Shown in pieces: positions 7,701 to 12,464 of a stretch of DNA of 14,309 nt. The notes under the pieces were generated by a model, which worked only from the letters and a program-made list of their open reading frames with translations, had not been told where the DNA came from and ran no database searches. The first letter of the stretch is position 1. Every line of letters starts with the position of its first letter. The stretch lies in assembly GCA_009697495.1 (NCBI GenBank), contig SHUN01000019.1, positions 1 to 14,309 on the forward strand, written 5' to 3'. This DNA comes from Bryobacterales bacterium. Its GTDB lineage: Bacteria > Acidobacteriota > Terriglobia > Bryobacterales > Bryobacteraceae. A program made the translations under genes and the position numbers.

Positions 7701-8020
7701 TCGCCGACCTGGAGCGTGAGATCGACTTGCAGGGTCTGGCTGATCTGCACGGTAATCCCGGTGCGGACGAGCTTTTGGAAGCCTTGTGCGACGACTTCGA
7801 CTTTGTAGGATCCGGGAATGAGCCCGCTGACGCGGTAGAGGCCGGCGCCGTTGCTTTGGGCGGGGACGGAGACGCCGGAATCGAGGTTACTGATGGTGAG
7901 CGAGGCGTTGGGGATAACGGCATTGGACGGGTCTTTGAGCGAGCCGGTGATGGTGCTCGTGGTGGTTTGGGCGGAGAGGATCCCGAGGGTAAAGGTGGCG
8001 AGTAAGGTGAGGAGGCGCAT
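4778..8020 (-). CDS. Oar-like TonB-dependent receptor with carboxypeptidase-regulatory-like domain
   Basis: A 1080-residue outer-membrane receptor of the kind greatly expanded in Acidobacteriota. Residues 1-18 are a Sec signal (MRLLTLLATFTLGILSAQ). Residues about 22-105 are a carboxypeptidase-regulatory-like beta-sandwich (ITGSLKDPSNAVIPNA, GLIPGSYKVEV). A plug follows at about 125-235 (VAGGRTRNQQFTLDGGNH, SNSYSAEYGQSQSGVV), then a long beta-barrel with family motifs (GTNKWHGNLFEYFRNE, FGGSIGGPI) ending in a terminal Phe (RMDF) suited to BAM-dependent insertion. I used the ATG at 8018-8020 because it begins the signal; the frame is open to 8344 but that extension looks non-coding and overlaps the recombinase remnant. 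No clear Shine-Dalgarno is visible. The ligand is unknown; the coupled sulfatase suggests a sulfated polymer. No separate SusD-like lipoprotein is present. Confidence 0.92.
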   Translation of the reverse strand: MRLLTLLATFTLGILSAQTTTSTITGSLKDPSNAVIPNASLTISNLDSGVSVPAQSNGAGLYRVSGLIPGSYKVEVVAQGFQKLVRTGITVQISQTLQVDLTLQVGDVRQTVDVSTSAPVLDTQSSSQGQLVERNMIEGMPMPNRTSTALLALIPGASIQNVSGDIPIFSVAGGRTRNQQFTLDGGNHTNTVGLAVNQSQVPLPMDAMQEFRVLSNSYSAEYGQSQSGVVTLATRSGTNKWHGNLFEYFRNESIDARNFFAATRPKFRQNQFGGSIGGPIRRNRTHFFTTYERTQQVTGGTALWTVPTALQRSGDFSRTLNAQGQQILIFDPATTQGTTRLPFPNNVVPSGRIDLVARNTAAFWPEPNLPGTVTGANNFTLNTRPSLNRNIIVARGDHQINSRNQLMVRYFYAGTDQDNPGVTGKPQADPLASITENRIDNILGSWTSNLRPSLLSDFRWGLVRREFANYRYGRDEDFAGKLGLRGVSAAGFPIIGVAGFQGLGGAPYRFSNPLLDYQIQESISWYRGRHAVKFGMEVRLGIFNDDTDTSSSGNFSIGPQLTARPGIAGTGNGFATFLLGEVDSANTIRPDAILSRASYWGFYVQDDYRITDKLTLNLGLRWEATTPRTEDNNRMNAFDMTAINPVSRTPGVITFAGRNGVPRTAFDLDRNNYGPRAGLAWNLLPRTVIRGGGGLIYGSAVNSIVGTAAALGFSTDLRITTTQIGIASAMTLRNGFPAVSRVPVNQLGAGFGAVPPGAATNTAVTFFERNRPVPVSYQYNLGIQHELIPNLLVEVSYIGNLSRKLTAPDLPINQVPPALMGPGNAQARRPFPQFSNVTLINPALGSSSYHGGFVKVERRYSRGLSLLAHYTFSRFLDDVESFSEIGDAGSYMNFYNRRLDKGPSGSDIRHRAVLSGVYDLPFLQNRGWLTRVFGGWRAGLIGSLQSGPTFTVFSFVNETNAFTPGANRADIIGQPRLPESERTLLRWFNTAAFANPAPFRFGTSGRGIMNGPGLVNIDSSFAKRIPIRENWRAEVRAEFFNLLNQTNFNLPGRSVGAPTFGVINSARPARSGQLAFRMDF

Positions 8021-8197
8021 AGGGTGTCTGCGAGGGAGGTTTTTCGAAGAGATCACGGGGAGCATATCACGTCGAGATCGGCGCTTCGTGCGGAGCGCGG
8101 AATTCGATGTTTTGCATGAGTACGTGGATCGGCTGCGAAGGGATACGTGGATGAGGTGGGCATGCATGGTGGATGACGGGATGTTGGCTTCCCACAC

Positions 8198-8425
8198 GCG
8201 GGCGGCTGCCGCATGATCCAGCGGCGGACGCGCGGCACTGGCATCAAGACCAGGATCGGGAACCACACCTTCCGGGCAACCGGCATTACCGCGTACCTGA
8301 AGAACAAGGGCACGCTTGAAGCCGCGCAGCACATCGCCAACCACGAGTCGCCGCGCACGACCAAGCTCTACGACCGGCGACAGGATGAGATTTCGCTCGA
8401 TGAAATGGAGCGGATTGCGATTTGA
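8198..8425 (+). pseudogene. C-terminal tail of a tyrosine recombinase (phage-type integrase)
   Basis: About 75 codons encode the end of a tyrosine recombinase catalytic domain. The H-x-x-R pair is in NHTFRATGITAYL, the second His in IANHESPRTTK, and the nucleophilic Tyr in LYDRR, followed by the common tail DEISLDEMERIAI. The core-binding domain and the first catalytic Arg are missing. The frame is closed by a TGA at 8174-8176, so an intact recombinase cannot be rebuilt here. An internal ATG (8213) exists, but the product would be inactive. It lies between the receptor promoter region and the IS4-like remnant, pointing to past integration or transfer. Confidence 0.85.
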
Positions 8426-8454
8426 TGAAGCAGCACCCGGCTACAATCCGTTAC

Positions 8455-8530
8455 TAGTGTCCGGTTAAACGTCGAATAGAATCAGTTGTTTGGGCGTTTT
8501 ACTTGTATCTTCTTCGGAGTCTGTATTGGA
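8455..8530 (-). mobile_element. Terminal remnant of an IS4-like insertion sequence
   Basis: On the minus strand the last about 20 codons read a C-terminus ending KTPKQLILFDV and a TAA at 8465-8467. Endings of the QLxLFD type followed almost at once by the IS terminus are typical of IS4-family transposases. The next bases (AACCGGACACTA on the minus strand, 8455-8466) would be the IS end. Upstream of about 8530 the frame stays open but runs into R1 and loses resemblance, so only the tail survives. The family is assigned from memory of such tails; confidence is moderate. Confidence 0.5.
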
Positions 8531-8576
8531 TAAGGACACACCGGAGCCGCGCCCGATCCAATCGGCGTACATGGGG

Positions 8577-8859
8577 CGGGTTATTGCGATGCCTGACGTC
8601 GGCGGACTCCACCATCGCTGCGAGCGCCGCGCCGCATAAAGGCATCTTCGGCGCGATTCCATCAGCATTGGCCTGTGTCCTTGCGCGGCCCGATTGACCG
8701 TCACCGAGGCCGCGCTTGTGAGCCTGTTGGCATCGCGGAAAGAGTATTGCCAGCCGACGACGCGGGGCGAGTGAAGTCCAAAGGCTCTCCCTCAAGGAGC
8801 CCAAAGGCTGTGGATCCGGGCCGATCAGACCTTAAGATGTGGTTTCCGAGAACGACAAT
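8577..8859 (-). repeat. R1, right copy
   Basis: The inverted partner of 354-636: equal length, no gaps and about 83% identity by hand. Its outer end carries the shared terminal motif (8842-8860), 26 bp before the start codon of the isomerase-like gene. Its inner end faces the IS4-like tail. Confidence 0.85.
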
Positions 8860-8885
8860 AACAGTTGTGCGGTATGGTATGCGTA

Positions 8886-9779
8886 ATGCTGCCACGCAGA
8901 ACCATCCTCCATACACCGCTTGCGCTTGCCGCGGGTTCCGCAAGCGCGGCGCCGCGAAAGCTGACGCTGAGCATGCACCAGACCACGTCGGCGGGGGCGG
9001 GGTACGTCAAATCGCTTACCGGTTGGGCCAAGGCGGGCATCCGGAACGTTGAACCGATTGCCGGTGCGCTTGACGAGTTTCTGAAGACGGATACCATGGC
9101 GAGCGCGAAACGAGTCCTTACGGACAACGGGCTGCGGGTTGTTTGCGGCACGGTTGGCGTTACGGGACTCTGGGAGCCGAACCCGAAGTTTGCGGAGAAC
9201 CTGGAGGCGCTGAAGAGGCGCTGCGCGCAGTTCGCCGAGCTTGGCGCGCCGATGGTCTTTTCGCCGTGCACGACGTCCGCGAAGTTCACGCCAGAGGACT
9301 ACGGCCGGAGCATTGAGAACATCCGGCGTGTGGCCGAGGTGGGACGGCAGTTCCAAATGAAAGTTGCGGCGGAGTTCATGCGCAGTTCGACGTTTATGGC
9401 GTCCTTGCCGACGGCGCTGCGGCTTCACCGGGAAGCGGCGCATCCCAATTTCGGCATCCTGTTCGATTGTTATCACTTCTGGTCGGGGCCGAGCAAGATG
9501 GAGGACACGGACCAGATCCGCCCGGGAGAGATTGTGCATGCGCATCTGAACGATACGCAGGATCTGCCGCGGGAGTTGCTGGATATGCGAACGCGCGTGA
9601 TTCCCGGGGACGGCGTGGCGCCATTGGCCAAGATCCTGCGGAAGTTGGTGGACAAGGGTTACTCGGGACCGATTTCGGTGGAGCTGTTTCTTCCGAAGTA
9701 TCAGCAGGCGGACCCGTACGAGTTGGCGAAGGAGATTAAGTTGAAGTCGGAAGCACTGTTTAAGCGGGCGGGTGTGTAG
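8886..9779 (+). CDS. Sugar-phosphate isomerase/epimerase-like TIM-barrel protein, exported
   Basis: A 297-residue xylose-isomerase-like TIM-barrel protein (IolE/hydroxypyruvate isomerase type). The four residues that usually bind the divalent metal are identifiable: Glu163 (AAEF), Asp194 (ILFDCYHFW), His220 (VHAHLND) and Glu266 (SVELF). The family's late Arg-x-x-Pro-Gly-x-Gly loop appears as RVIPGDG. I chose ATG 8886 because it starts a Tat-like signal (PRRTILHTPLALAAGSASA); an upstream in-frame ATG at 8865 only adds seven unlikely residues. The substrate is unknown; exported members of this family are common in acidobacteria and planctomycetes near sugar oxidoreductases. There is no Shine-Dalgarno. 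The gene begins 26 bp from the end of a repeat element, so its promoter may be element-derived. It is the only intact plus-strand gene in the window. Confidence 0.85.
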   Translation: MLPRRTILHTPLALAAGSASAAPRKLTLSMHQTTSAGAGYVKSLTGWAKAGIRNVEPIAGALDEFLKTDTMASAKRVLTDNGLRVVCGTVGVTGLWEPNPKFAENLEALKRRCAQFAELGAPMVFSPCTTSAKFTPEDYGRSIENIRRVAEVGRQFQMKVAAEFMRSSTFMASLPTALRLHREAAHPNFGILFDCYHFWSGPSKMEDTDQIRPGEIVHAHLNDTQDLPRELLDMRTRVIPGDGVAPLAKILRKLVDKGYSGPISVELFLPKYQQADPYELAKEIKLKSEALFKRAGV

Positions 9780-9807
9780 GGCTTAGTCCTGCGCGGTACC
9801 GGTGGCG

Positions 9808-9867
9808 CTATCGCGCGAGGCGGAGACCGAGCCAGGGGTTGCGGCGGGCGGGGCGTTCGCTGTGGCG
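9808..9867 (-). pseudogene. Duplicate 3' tail of an FGE-like gene
   Basis: The minus strand reads LRHSERPARRNPWLGLRLAR and a TAG. This matches the last 20 residues of the cytochrome/FGE-like protein at 11217-12464 with three changes. The DNA match to 11219-11278 is about 60 bp at roughly 90% identity. Upstream of 9867 the match stops and no FGE motif appears. It is the relic of a second FGE-like gene or a partial duplication. Confidence 0.75.
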
Positions 9868-10146
9868 GAGCAGTTTCGAGGGACGCGGGGTTTGGGGCGT
9901 TGGAGATATTTGCGGATTTTGCGTGGTTGGATGGGGAGCGGGAGAAGGCCTGGGAGTATTTGCCGAAGGCGCGGGAGTTAAGGGGACGTCGTTGACGGAG
10001 AAGTCTTTTTTGTATGCACGGCGGTTTCAGTTGGGGTAGAATTTGCCGAAGGCGATGAAGTGGTGTGTTGCGTTGAAACGGGTGATGGGGATGTGGCCGG
10101 GGTGGAGGTTGGCTGTGGAGTTGGATGGGATCGGGGGATGGGAGGT
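9868..10146. other. Gene-free interval with unassigned coding-like pieces
   Basis: No gene is supported. On the plus strand 9888-9995 reads GFGALEIFADFAWLDGEREK and on to a TGA with an amphipathic, protein-like composition but no start codon. On the minus strand, the frame following the PIN toxin stop stays open for about 35 codons (ending AFGKFYPN, TGA near 10037). Both may be fragments of lost genes, or composition effects of GC-rich DNA. Confidence 0.35.
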
Positions 10147-10556
10147 TTAAAGGACGTGGGTGACGAAATCGTGGGCGGCGATGATTCGGGTGGATTTGTG
10201 ACGGCGAAGTGTCAGGAGTCCGCCTTTATCGCCGGTGACCAGGAAATCGGCATTGCCGGCTTCGGACATGGCGAGGAGGAAATCGTCGAATGGGTCGGGG
10301 GATCTTTTCACGGGTGGTAAGGGGCCGACGTCTTCAGCCAAGCGCTTTAGCTGATTTACCAGGCGGCCCGCGGTGTAGGGTTTGATGAGGGCGGCGACCC
10401 TTGGTTTCTGCAGGGTGGTGCGGAGTTCGTCCAGTTGCTCAGTGGAACAGAGGAGTGTGAACAGGCCGTCTTCCCAGGCGCTGTAGATGGCGGCAGGGTT
10501 GCCGGCAGCAGAGATCAGGCTGATACCAGGATGTTGGTATCGAGCACGACACGCAT
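10147..10556 (-). pseudogene. PIN-family toxin (VapC-like), frameshifted near codon 13
   Basis: A PIN-domain ribonuclease of the VapC-like 'putative toxin, PIN family' type. From ATG 10554-10556 the minus strand reads MRVVLDTNILVSA, the classic first strand with the metal-binding Asp6, then a TGA at 10515-10517. One frame over, the rest of the domain continues without a break from 10518 (LISAAGNPAAIYSAW) to the TAA at 10147. It includes the central DELRTTLQKPRV helix and the acidic SPDPFDDFLLAMSEAG and LVTGDKGG motifs. A single missing base near 10518-10520 restores a normal protein of about 135 residues. The start is 2 nt after the antitoxin stop, the usual type II arrangement. As written the toxin is inactive. 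A real mutation, a sequencing error, or less likely recoding are all possible. Confidence 0.85.
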
Positions 10557-10558
10557 GG

Positions 10559-10840
10559 CTAGTTGCCGGCCCTGGCTTTGTTGCGGCGGGTGAAACGTAC
10601 CTCGCCGACGGCGTCATCGATGATTGCTTGCAGTTCGCCGGGCTGGGTGTTGGCGTTGCGGGCCTTTATTTCCTGAACGGTGCGGTGGAATACGCTCCAA
10701 CGGACGGCGTCCTCGATGAACTTGGAGAGATCGCCTTTTTTCATACCATGGGCGCCCAGGTAGGTGCGGAGGGAGAGATCGGTTTCCTTGGAGACTTTGA
10801 TGCTCCAACGAACGGCTGATTCTTGCGTTTGGGTGGGCAT
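10559..10840 (-). CDS. Ribbon-helix-helix-type antitoxin paired with the PIN toxin
   Basis: A 93-residue protein just upstream of the PIN toxin. The N-terminal RWSIKVSKETDLSLRTYL and the helical GDLSKFIEDAVRWSVF suggest a ribbon-helix-helix fold, which would bind its own operator. The C-terminal half (ELQAIIDDAVGEVRFTRR) is the likely toxin-neutralising part. I chose the ATG at 10838-10840 because it opens the domain; the frame runs open to 11092 but that extension overlaps another ORF and looks non-coding. No clear Shine-Dalgarno is seen. It is intact while its partner toxin is frameshifted, as expected when selection to keep the pair has lapsed. RHH assignment is by pattern, not alignment. 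Confidence 0.75.
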   Translation of the reverse strand: MPTQTQESAVRWSIKVSKETDLSLRTYLGAHGMKKGDLSKFIEDAVRWSVFHRTVQEIKARNANTQPGELQAIIDDAVGEVRFTRRNKARAGN

Positions 10841-10898
10841 GGGTGGATAGACACCTATGTGTTTATGGTAGCAGCGGAGCGGCTGTGAGAAGGATTCG

Positions 10899-11181
10899 CT
10901 ACCCATCGATTCCGGATTTCCACAGGCCTCGTTCGGGTTCGTATTCCGTGAGGGTTTTCGCGCGCCCAACGGCGATATCGGCGAGGCCTCGATCGCTTGC
11001 CGTGAGGGTTTCGGCGTCGAGTGGGGGGCCATCTTCGCCGGCGGCGTGGCAGAAGTCTTCGAGCCATGTCCTTGCGAGTTCGGTTTGGTCATCGGGGAGG
11101 GCGTCGATTAGCAGGTGGAGTGCTTCGCGGGTGGTTTTAGAGGGAAATCCCGTTCTGGTTCAGGCTCAGGGTGATCGACAT
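10899..11181 (-). pseudogene. Small antitoxin-like ORF with a 1-nt frameshift
   Basis: The minus strand has a strong Shine-Dalgarno (11191-11198) and ATG at 11179-11181, reading MSITLSLNQNGISL, then a TAA at 11137-11139. Directly at that point the neighbouring frame continues with KTTREALHLLIDALPDDQTE, then LARTWLEDF and DRGLADIAVGRAKTLTEYEP, ending in TAG at 10899-10901. That frame is closed by a TGA just upstream and has no start of its own. Removing one T near 11139 would make a single protein of about 93 residues. The composition (N-terminal helix, acidic middle, DRGLxDIAxGR tail) resembles small antitoxins encoded ahead of toxin genes, but I cannot name the family. It follows the cytochrome/FGE-like gene by 35 bp and precedes the RHH antitoxin. 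Confidence 0.5.
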
Positions 11182-11190
11182 CGCGAGGCT

Positions 11191-11198
11191 CCCTCCTT
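11191..11198 (-). promoter_or_regulatory. Strong Shine-Dalgarno for the frameshifted antitoxin-like ORF
   Basis: The minus strand reads AAGGAGGG nine bases before the ATG at 11179-11181. Most other genes in the window lack a recognisable Shine-Dalgarno, so this stands out. It supports 11181 as a true translation start even though the frame ends after 14 codons. Confidence 0.7.
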
Positions 11199-11216
11199 CT
11201 TTTGCCTTGCCGTGAG

Positions 11217-12464
11217 TTATCGCGCGAGCCGGAAGCCGAGCCAGGGATTGCGGCGGGAGGGGCGTTCGCTGTGGCGGAAGGCGGGGTGGAGGTATTCCGG
11301 GCTGTCGGCGTAGGCGCCGCCGCGGACGACTCTTAGATCGTCCTTCGTCCCGGGGGCTTCGGTGAAGGGGTAGGGCTTTAGGATGGATTGGCACCACTCG
11401 GCTACGTTGCCTTGCATGTCGTGGAAACCTAGTTTGTTTGGACGCTTCGTTGCTACTGGTTTTGGTGTGTAGGCGTTGGATTCTTTGAAGGCTCCGGGTG
11501 CCCCGGTGGCGGTGTTCACGCGATACCAGGCTTGGTCTTCCAGCGGGCCTTCGGCCGGCTGGGCGGCTCGCTCCCATTCGGCTTCGGTGGGCAGGCGGAA
11601 GTTCCCTTGGGTTTTCTCGTTTAGCTTCGCGATCCAGGCTTGGGCGTCAGCCCAGGAGATGTTGTGGACCGGGAAGTTCGCGCCTTTTGTTGGGCTGGGG
11701 TTTTCGGCACCGAGGGCTTCCCATTGTTGCTGGGTGATTTCGGTTTTGCTTAGGTAGAAGGGCTCCGTGTGCACGCTATGTACGGGGCGGGTGGCGGGCC
11801 ATTGGTCGCTACCGATGTCGGTGTCCGCGGCGGGAACCAGGAGGAGTTCGATTCCGATTCCTTTGACCCGGACGTGCTTGGGGTAGCCGGATTCTTCGTC
11901 GTATTCCGTGCCGATGATTTCGAGGCCCGGTTGTTCGGGGTTTTGGCGGCGCGCTGCCATTCTTGCGCGGATGGCGGCGCGGCGGTCAGCGGGGCGGGCT
12001 TTTGTGGCAGTTTGGTAGGCCTCCTTTGCTTTCGCCCAGTCGAGGAGAGCGGTCATTCGGTCGCCTTCGGCCATATTGGTTTTGTAGTTTTCCTGGGCGG
12101 GGTCAGCGGCTGTTTGCGTCTGGCGGAGTTGACGATCGTTTGGGTTAGCCAGGGCGTGGGGGTGATGGCAGGATTGGCAGTTTTCGGTTTGCTTTGTCTT
12201 GGGGCAGCCCTGGGTGTGACAGGTTTGGCAGGTGGGAATGGGACGGTCGGGCTTGACCTGGTTGCGCTCGTTGGCGACGTGGGCGGCGCTGGGGCCGTGG
12301 CAGGTCTGGCAGTTGGTTTGGGCTGCTATGTGTTTTGACGCGACCGACCATTCGAGCACTTGGGCGACGTGGCAGCGGGAGCAGACGCCGGCTTGCTTGA
12401 GTTGGGGCGATTGGGCCGCGACACTGAGCGCGAAGACTACCCCTGCCAGCGCTGATCTAGCCAT
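11217..12464 (-). CDS. Tetrahaem c-type cytochrome fused to an FGE-like (SUMF1/EgtB/PvdO fold) domain
   Basis: A 415-residue exported two-part protein. Residues 1-18 are a Sec signal (VVFALSVAAQ). Four C-x-x-C-H haem motifs follow at Cys28, Cys52, Cys79 and Cys96 with extra His residues (SKHIAAQ, HHPHAL) that could be distal ligands, as in cytochrome c554-like proteins. A charged helical linker spans about 130-180. Residues about 200-415 are a formylglycine-generating-enzyme-like fold: TEITQQQWEAL, NISWADAQAWIAKLN, FRLPTEAEWERAA, GNVAEWCQS, VVRGGAY and RNPWLGFRLAR. The two cysteines that FGE uses for catalysis should lie just after RGG, but that stretch (YADSPEYLHPAFRHSE) has none, so sulfatase activation is unlikely; a binding role is more likely. 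The start overlaps the reductase gene upstream by 28 nt, so they are cotranscribed. Confidence 0.88.
   Translation of the reverse strand: MARSALAGVVFALSVAAQSPQLKQAGVCSRCHVAQVLEWSVASKHIAAQTNCQTCHGPSAAHVANERNQVKPDRPIPTCQTCHTQGCPKTKQTENCQSCHHPHALANPNDRQLRQTQTAADPAQENYKTNMAEGDRMTALLDWAKAKEAYQTATKARPADRRAAIRARMAARRQNPEQPGLEIIGTEYDEESGYPKHVRVKGIGIELLLVPAADTDIGSDQWPATRPVHSVHTEPFYLSKTEITQQQWEALGAENPSPTKGANFPVHNISWADAQAWIAKLNEKTQGNFRLPTEAEWERAAQPAEGPLEDQAWYRVNTATGAPGAFKESNAYTPKPVATKRPNKLGFHDMQGNVAEWCQSILKPYPFTEAPGTKDDLRVVRGGAYADSPEYLHPAFRHSERPSRRNPWLGFRLAR

Larger units (their letters stand above)
2573..8860. mobile_element. Split inverted copy of the element, apparently carrying cargo (element B)
   Basis: The same terminal motif reads inward at both limits: 2573-2591 on the left and 8860-8842 on the right (ATTGTCGTTCTCGGAAAC matches, first base T). 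R2 lies just inside the left end and R1 just inside the right end, as expected for element A in reverse. In element A the halves are 70 bp apart; here they are about 5.8 kb apart and enclose transposase debris, the sulfatase, the TonB-dependent receptor, a tyrosine recombinase tail and an IS4-like tail. Either cargo was inserted between the halves, or A is a deletion derivative. This is an inference from repeat geometry; two independent element ends could also lie here by chance. Confidence 0.4.
8426..8885. other. 460-bp gene-free interval
   Basis: It holds the IS4-like tail (8455-8530), a short unassigned stretch (8531-8576), R1 right copy (8577-8859) and 26 bp before the isomerase-like gene. 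No intact gene is supported. The promoter of the downstream plus-strand gene must lie in or next to R1. Confidence 0.7.

Noticed and set aside
7043..8005. 320-codon plus-strand frame antisense to the receptor
   Set aside because: It mirrors the receptor in GC-rich DNA, has no domain and has no independent start signal.
8021..8344. 108-codon N-terminal extension of the receptor frame
   Set aside because: It precedes a clear signal peptide at 8020, has non-coding-like composition and lies antisense over the recombinase tail.
9839..10320. Plus-strand glycine-rich frames opposite the PIN toxin and its flank
   Set aside because: They are shadows of the minus-strand PIN domain or composition effects, with no recognisable motif.
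10841..11092. Longer start for the RHH antitoxin
   Set aside because: The extension is low-complexity and overlaps the better antitoxin-like frame at 10899-11138.
11217..12464. Genuine sulfatase-activating FGE for the nearby sulfatase
   Set aside because: Both catalytic cysteines are missing after the RGG motif and the protein is fused to haem domains.
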